Source of the DNA: CAJQGY01 sp964417685
Lineage (GTDB): Bacteria > Pseudomonadota > Gammaproteobacteria > Magnimaribacterales > D2472
Assembly: GCA_964417685.1 (NCBI GenBank)
Contig: CAYQIT010000024.1
Location: 1 to 10,100 of the forward strand
DNA: 10,100 nucleotides
Direction: 5' to 3'
Shown here: one piece after another, positions 7,136-10,100 of the stretch
How positions within the stretch are numbered: position 1 is the first letter of the stretch
Layout of the letters: each line of letters begins with the position of its first letter
The notes under the pieces: generated by a model
What the model saw: the letters and a program-made list of their open reading frames with translations, nothing else
Told to the model about the DNA's origin: nothing
Database searches by the model: none
Translations under genes and position numbers: made by a program

Positions 7136-7186
7136 TTAGTGAGTTTAGTCTAAAAAATAGGAAAATTAGTAAAAGTAACTTTTTTA

Positions 7187-9775
7187 TTAACGCAAATACT
7201 CAAAACTCAACCCAATAATTCTACCTCTTGGGTCATGAGCCCTTGTATCAAAACTAAAGTCAGGAGCGTCAAATACTTTTGGAGCAGATTGATCAAGAGC
7301 ATTAGCTATAGATAGCTTGAAATCTATTTTACCGCCTCTAAATTCGATATAGCTTCCAACTGAGAAATCAAAAATCAGGAAAGAATCTACAATGTTTTTA
7401 TAACCAAGGCTTTGACCTAAATCTGAAATTGTCCTGTAATTCTTATAGCCATCTAAATATCTAGCACTAATTTGATACTCATACTCATATTTTTTAAATT
7501 GCAGAGAAGCATTTATTTTGGTTTTTGGAAGAGAGTAGGTATGTGTATCATAGTTAAATCTTCCAACTCTATTCTCAAGCTTGGCTGGATCAGTGGCGTC
7601 GGGAGTTAAGAATTCGTATAGCGTTGTTGATTCAACTTTTGCTGAAATTAAGCCAAGTTTTTTTGTATTAGTTTTTAAAAGCTCGTACTTAAAATCAACT
7701 CCAGAAATCTTGGTGTCTTCTTCATTAAAATAAGTTGAAGTAACTCCTACAAGATCATTATTTTCATTTCGTGTAATATTTTTCCCAAACGGATCAAGAT
7801 TAAGAATCGCTTGAGCGCTTTCTGCTTCAATTCTATCTTTAAAATTAATACTCCATAAATCAAGAGTAACCTTATGATTTCGGTTGGCATAAATTAAACC
7901 AAAGTTTGTATTTAAAGAGGTTGCAGGTTTTAAATTAGCATTCCCTAGCTTAGCCTGTCGAACAAATGAGGAGCCATCATCAAAATCCCTTACGCTGCCA
8001 AGAATTATTTCGCTTGAATACATTTGAGCCATAGATGGCATTGAAAATGAAGATCCTCTTGAAGCTCTTAGTGATAAATTATTACTAACTTCATAATGCA
8101 GAGATATTTTAGGGTCAAAAGATGAGGCAGAATTAAACCTCTCATATCTCCCTGAAATTTTTCCATGAAGACTGCTTAATTTTGTATCTAGCTCAGCAAA
8201 AGCAGCATATCTGTTTCTTGATTCATTAATATTTACACCACCTCCCAGAAAGAAAAGATCTGCGGTCTTAAGAATTTGACCACTATTAGAGAATCTTGCT
8301 TCGCTGGTTTCGTCATAATTAATTTTAAGCTCTTCTTTATCTGCATAAATGCCATATGCCAATTGATTATTCTTGAAAGCTCTTCTGAAAATTAGGTCGA
8401 AGCTTTTTAGGCTTGCTGTTTTTTTTGATATTTCAGCACCAGAAATATAATCTATTAATTCATTAGTGTTATTTTCAGGATTAAAGATATCCCAAGACAC
8501 TTCTCCAACTTGGGTTTCTTGAATAGTCACTCCATTTAATGCTTGTAAAAATTTAGAGTCTATTATGTCCGGTCTATTATGCTTATTTGAGTGATTGCTC
8601 AATGTCAAAGAGGCCTCAAGCTGAATACCTCCAGATAATTCTTTAGCAATTGTTTGATTGAAATTGTATTGACTAATATCTTTAGGAGATTCAGGAGACT
8701 CATATTCAGATCCCAGTGGCCTGCCATACCAAGTCACAGGAACATTAAATGGGCTACCACCTTGATTTGGTTGAATTTTTCTAGATAAAAAAGGTAAAGC
8801 AGGATAGGAGGGTGATTGAGGGTTATCATTTACTTTGACACTTGACAGTAAAAGTACCGCATTATATTTATATGTATCGGCTGCATAGCCAATATTTAAG
8901 AAAGCTTTTTTATGATTCTCGCTGTTAACAATATTGAATCTTTCGCCATAGTTAAAACCACAAGTTGTTGGGTTCACAAGAACTCCACCATTGTCCAGAC
9001 AGTTTGGATCTGGAATTTTTTCTCCTTTTGTATATTCTCCAGCCCAAGGACCATCGGTAACAATGTCATCATCATGAACCTTAAAGGACCTTCCAAGGCC
9101 ACTAATTGCCAATTCAGCTATGCCATTTATTTCAGAAGCTGACAAAGGATTTCTATCTAAGATATTAAGTCCAAGAGAATAATTCAGTCTATTTAACTTA
9201 AAACCTACAAGAGCGCTAATAGAGGTATCAGTCTGATTATAATTTTCCGTCCCATGATGCTCAAATCTAATTTTTAAACCTTCAAAATCATTATTTGTAC
9301 TGATATTAACCACTCCAGACAATGCATCTGAACCATATATAGAAGTTGCACCTTCTTTAAGAATATCAATTCTATCAATAGCTATTTCAGGGATTATGTT
9401 TAGATCAATGTAACTATCTCCTGATGAAGATGGCGTTCCAGCAAACGTATGCCTTTTAGAATTAACTAGAATTAATGTAGATGAACTACCAAGACCTCTT
9501 AAATTTATAGATGCCATGCCCTGATCAAACCCATCAAGACTATTAGTTTGAAAGTGAGAGCCTAGAGAAGAGGAGATATATTTACTAATTTCAGCTACAT
9601 TTGAAATATTTAATTTTCTGTAAGCATCTTCATTAATAGTATCTAATGAATGCAATCTTTGTTCAGTTTGTTTAATAAATGTTCCGGTTACAATTACCTC
9701 ATCAATCATTTCTTCTGCATAAGTAGCGAATGAAATCGATAACAAGGAAAGTATTAAGCTAAATTTTTTTTTCAT
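7187..9775 (-). CDS. TonB-dependent outer-membrane receptor
   Basis: An 862-aa outer-membrane gated channel that imports a scarce nutrient using energy from TonB-ExbBD. A signal peptide is clear: MKKKF, a hydrophobic core, and probable cleavage after TYA (residue 20). A TonB-box-like DEVIVTG (25-31) comes right after it. The plug domain (about 40-160) has NLRGLGSSSTLILVNSKRH (91-109) and GATSIYGSDALSGVVNI (142-158). The remainder is a beta-barrel ending in RGRIIGLSFEYLR. C259 and C272 (DPNC...TTCGFNYGERF) form the cysteine pair common in an extracellular loop of large proteobacterial receptors. The substrate cannot be told from sequence: siderophore, vitamin, oligosaccharide or other are all possible. 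A MerC-family gene lies 70 nt upstream. No partner gene for uptake is seen. Confidence 0.95.
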   Translation of the reverse strand: MKKKFSLILSLLSISFATYAEEMIDEVIVTGTFIKQTEQRLHSLDTINEDAYRKLNISNVAEISKYISSSLGSHFQTNSLDGFDQGMASINLRGLGSSSTLILVNSKRHTFAGTPSSSGDSYIDLNIIPEIAIDRIDILKEGATSIYGSDALSGVVNISTNNDFEGLKIRFEHHGTENYNQTDTSISALVGFKLNRLNYSLGLNILDRNPLSASEINGIAELAISGLGRSFKVHDDDIVTDGPWAGEYTKGEKIPDPNCLDNGGVLVNPTTCGFNYGERFNIVNSENHKKAFLNIGYAADTYKYNAVLLLSSVKVNDNPQSPSYPALPFLSRKIQPNQGGSPFNVPVTWYGRPLGSEYESPESPKDISQYNFNQTIAKELSGGIQLEASLTLSNHSNKHNRPDIIDSKFLQALNGVTIQETQVGEVSWDIFNPENNTNELIDYISGAEISKKTASLKSFDLIFRRAFKNNQLAYGIYADKEELKINYDETSEARFSNSGQILKTADLFFLGGGVNINESRNRYAAFAELDTKLSSLHGKISGRYERFNSASSFDPKISLHYEVSNNLSLRASRGSSFSMPSMAQMYSSEIILGSVRDFDDGSSFVRQAKLGNANLKPATSLNTNFGLIYANRNHKVTLDLWSINFKDRIEAESAQAILNLDPFGKNITRNENNDLVGVTSTYFNEEDTKISGVDFKYELLKTNTKKLGLISAKVESTTLYEFLTPDATDPAKLENRVGRFNYDTHTYSLPKTKINASLQFKKYEYEYQISARYLDGYKNYRTISDLGQSLGYKNIVDSFLIFDFSVGSYIEFRGGKIDFKLSIANALDQSAPKVFDAPDFSFDTRAHDPRGRIIGLSFEYLR

Positions 9776-9780
9776 TAATT

Positions 9781-9786
9781 ATTATA
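9781..9786 (-). promoter_or_regulatory. putative -10 box of the TonB-dependent receptor gene
   Basis: Reading leftward, a perfect TATAAT lies 5 nt before the receptor ATG (sequence TATAAT-AATTA-ATG). Transcription would start at or next to the ATG, giving a leaderless mRNA. No Shine-Dalgarno sequence is present. No good -35 hexamer is found 16-18 nt upstream (a TTGAGT lies 20 nt away). The region is very AT-rich, so chance is a real alternative. Confidence 0.4.
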
Positions 9787-9796
9787 AAAAGTGATT

Positions 9797-9822
9797 TTAC
9801 AGGAAGACTCAAATACCTGTAA
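9797..9822. repeat. inverted repeat upstream of the receptor gene, possible operator
   Basis: TTACAGG (9797-9803) and CCTGTAA (9816-9822) form a perfect 7-bp inverted repeat around a 12-nt spacer. It lies between the MerC-family gene and the receptor, 10 nt upstream of the candidate -10 box, so it covers the -35 region. It could be an operator for a dimeric regulator. It could also be a hairpin ending the upstream transcript, because a short T-run (9786-9790, minus strand) follows it a few bases later, but the stem is weak for that. It does not resemble the classic Fur box. Confidence 0.4.
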
Positions 9823-9845
9823 CTAGATTAGGATTTTCTTAGATT

Positions 9846-10100
9846 TTAGTTTTCGTGACAGTCACAATTTGATAGCTTACAAATTTGGTAATTCTTATAG
9901 TGACAGTAAACAACTAGAATTGAACCAAACATAGTCATAACCAGTTCTCCGTTTTCACCTAATAGACTTTCGCCAGCAAGTACGGCAAGAACTAAAATGG
10001 CCAAACCAATAATCCCGATTGGAATAAAGCTCATACTTTTATGATTTTTATAGCCAAGGCTAAGAGCCAAAAGGCTTACTGGAATCGTAAGAAAAAGAAT
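9846..10100 (-). CDS. MerC-family membrane protein, 5' end outside the window (partial)
   Basis: The reading frame is open to the right edge, giving 84 C-terminal residues (ILFLTIPVSLLALSLGYKNH at the start). An internal TTG at 10070 is not needed as a start. Visible parts: a membrane segment at the edge; the family-like LALSLGYKNHKS; a second hydrophobic segment (FIPIGIIGLAILVLAVLAG); GENGELVMTMFGSILVV, which begins a third; and a C-terminal metal-ligand-like cluster H-x2-N-x3-C-x4-CDCH (HYKNYQICKLSNCDCH). This pattern matches my memory of MerC-domain proteins (about 130 aa, four membrane helices). MerC itself moves mercuric ion across the inner membrane. Small chromosomal relatives outside mer operons have no firm function, and no other mer gene is seen here. 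It lies 70 nt upstream of the receptor on the same strand. Confidence 0.8.
   Translation of the reverse strand: MLFLTIPVSLLALSLGYKNHKSMSFIPIGIIGLAILVLAVLAGESLLGENGELVMTMFGSILVVYCHYKNYQICKLSNCDCHEN

Noticed and set aside
7171..7183. Terminator after the receptor gene (AAAAGT-A-ACTTTT palindrome)
   Set aside because: The stem is A/T-rich with almost no loop and cannot form a stable hairpin.
10068..10070. TTG at 10070 as the start of a 74-aa protein
   Set aside because: The frame is open to the window edge and the upstream residues continue a membrane segment, so the gene is simply cut by the window.
1..10100. CRISPR array, insertion sequence, integrase, phage or defence genes
   Set aside because: No repeated units, terminal repeats or such proteins are visible; nearly all bases are in recognised genes.

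Overview
The window reads as a piece of chromosome from an AT-rich, free-living gammaproteobacterium with a compact genome. The evidence is the gammaproteobacterial character of the 23S and 5S rRNA ends and the presence of gene sets that neighbour each other in that class: coaE with yacG, lpxC with secA, and rnr with rlmB. LpxC and a TonB-dependent receptor show a Gram-negative outer membrane. Low GC, very short intergenic gaps and a large TonB-dependent receptor fit marine lineages such as SAR86. That assignment is an inference from style and gene order, not from a database match.

Layout, plus strand: the window opens in the last ~225 nt of a 23S rRNA, followed by a 74-nt spacer without tRNA, a complete 5S rRNA and a strong intrinsic terminator. 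Twenty-six bases later coaE begins (last step of coenzyme A synthesis). It overlaps by 4 nt the small zinc-protein gene yacG, at 1081-1245.

Layout, minus strand: everything from 1249 to the right edge reads leftward. In transcription order these are a 5'-truncated MerC-family membrane protein (9846-10100), a TonB-dependent outer-membrane receptor (7187-9775), a short RNase R (5666-7135), the 23S rRNA 2'-O-methyltransferase rlmB, lpxC (first committed step of lipid A) and secA (export motor ATPase). The gaps from the receptor to secA are 51, 13, 30 and 12 nt with no convincing terminator, so rnr-rlmB-lpxC-secA is probably co-transcribed, perhaps with read-through from the receptor. secA and yacG meet tail to tail with 3 nt between them.

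Most genes are ordinary housekeeping genes. The points worth attention are: an RNase R that has lost all of its N-terminal RNA-binding region; a SecA whose C-terminal zinc/SecB-binding motif is replaced by a cysteine-free tail; -10-like boxes placed so that coaE and the receptor may be made from leaderless mRNAs; an inverted repeat in the receptor promoter region; and the rearranged gene order. I found no CRISPR array, insertion sequence, phage gene or clearly novel multi-gene system. No gene-free stretch exceeds 300 bases outside the rRNA region.
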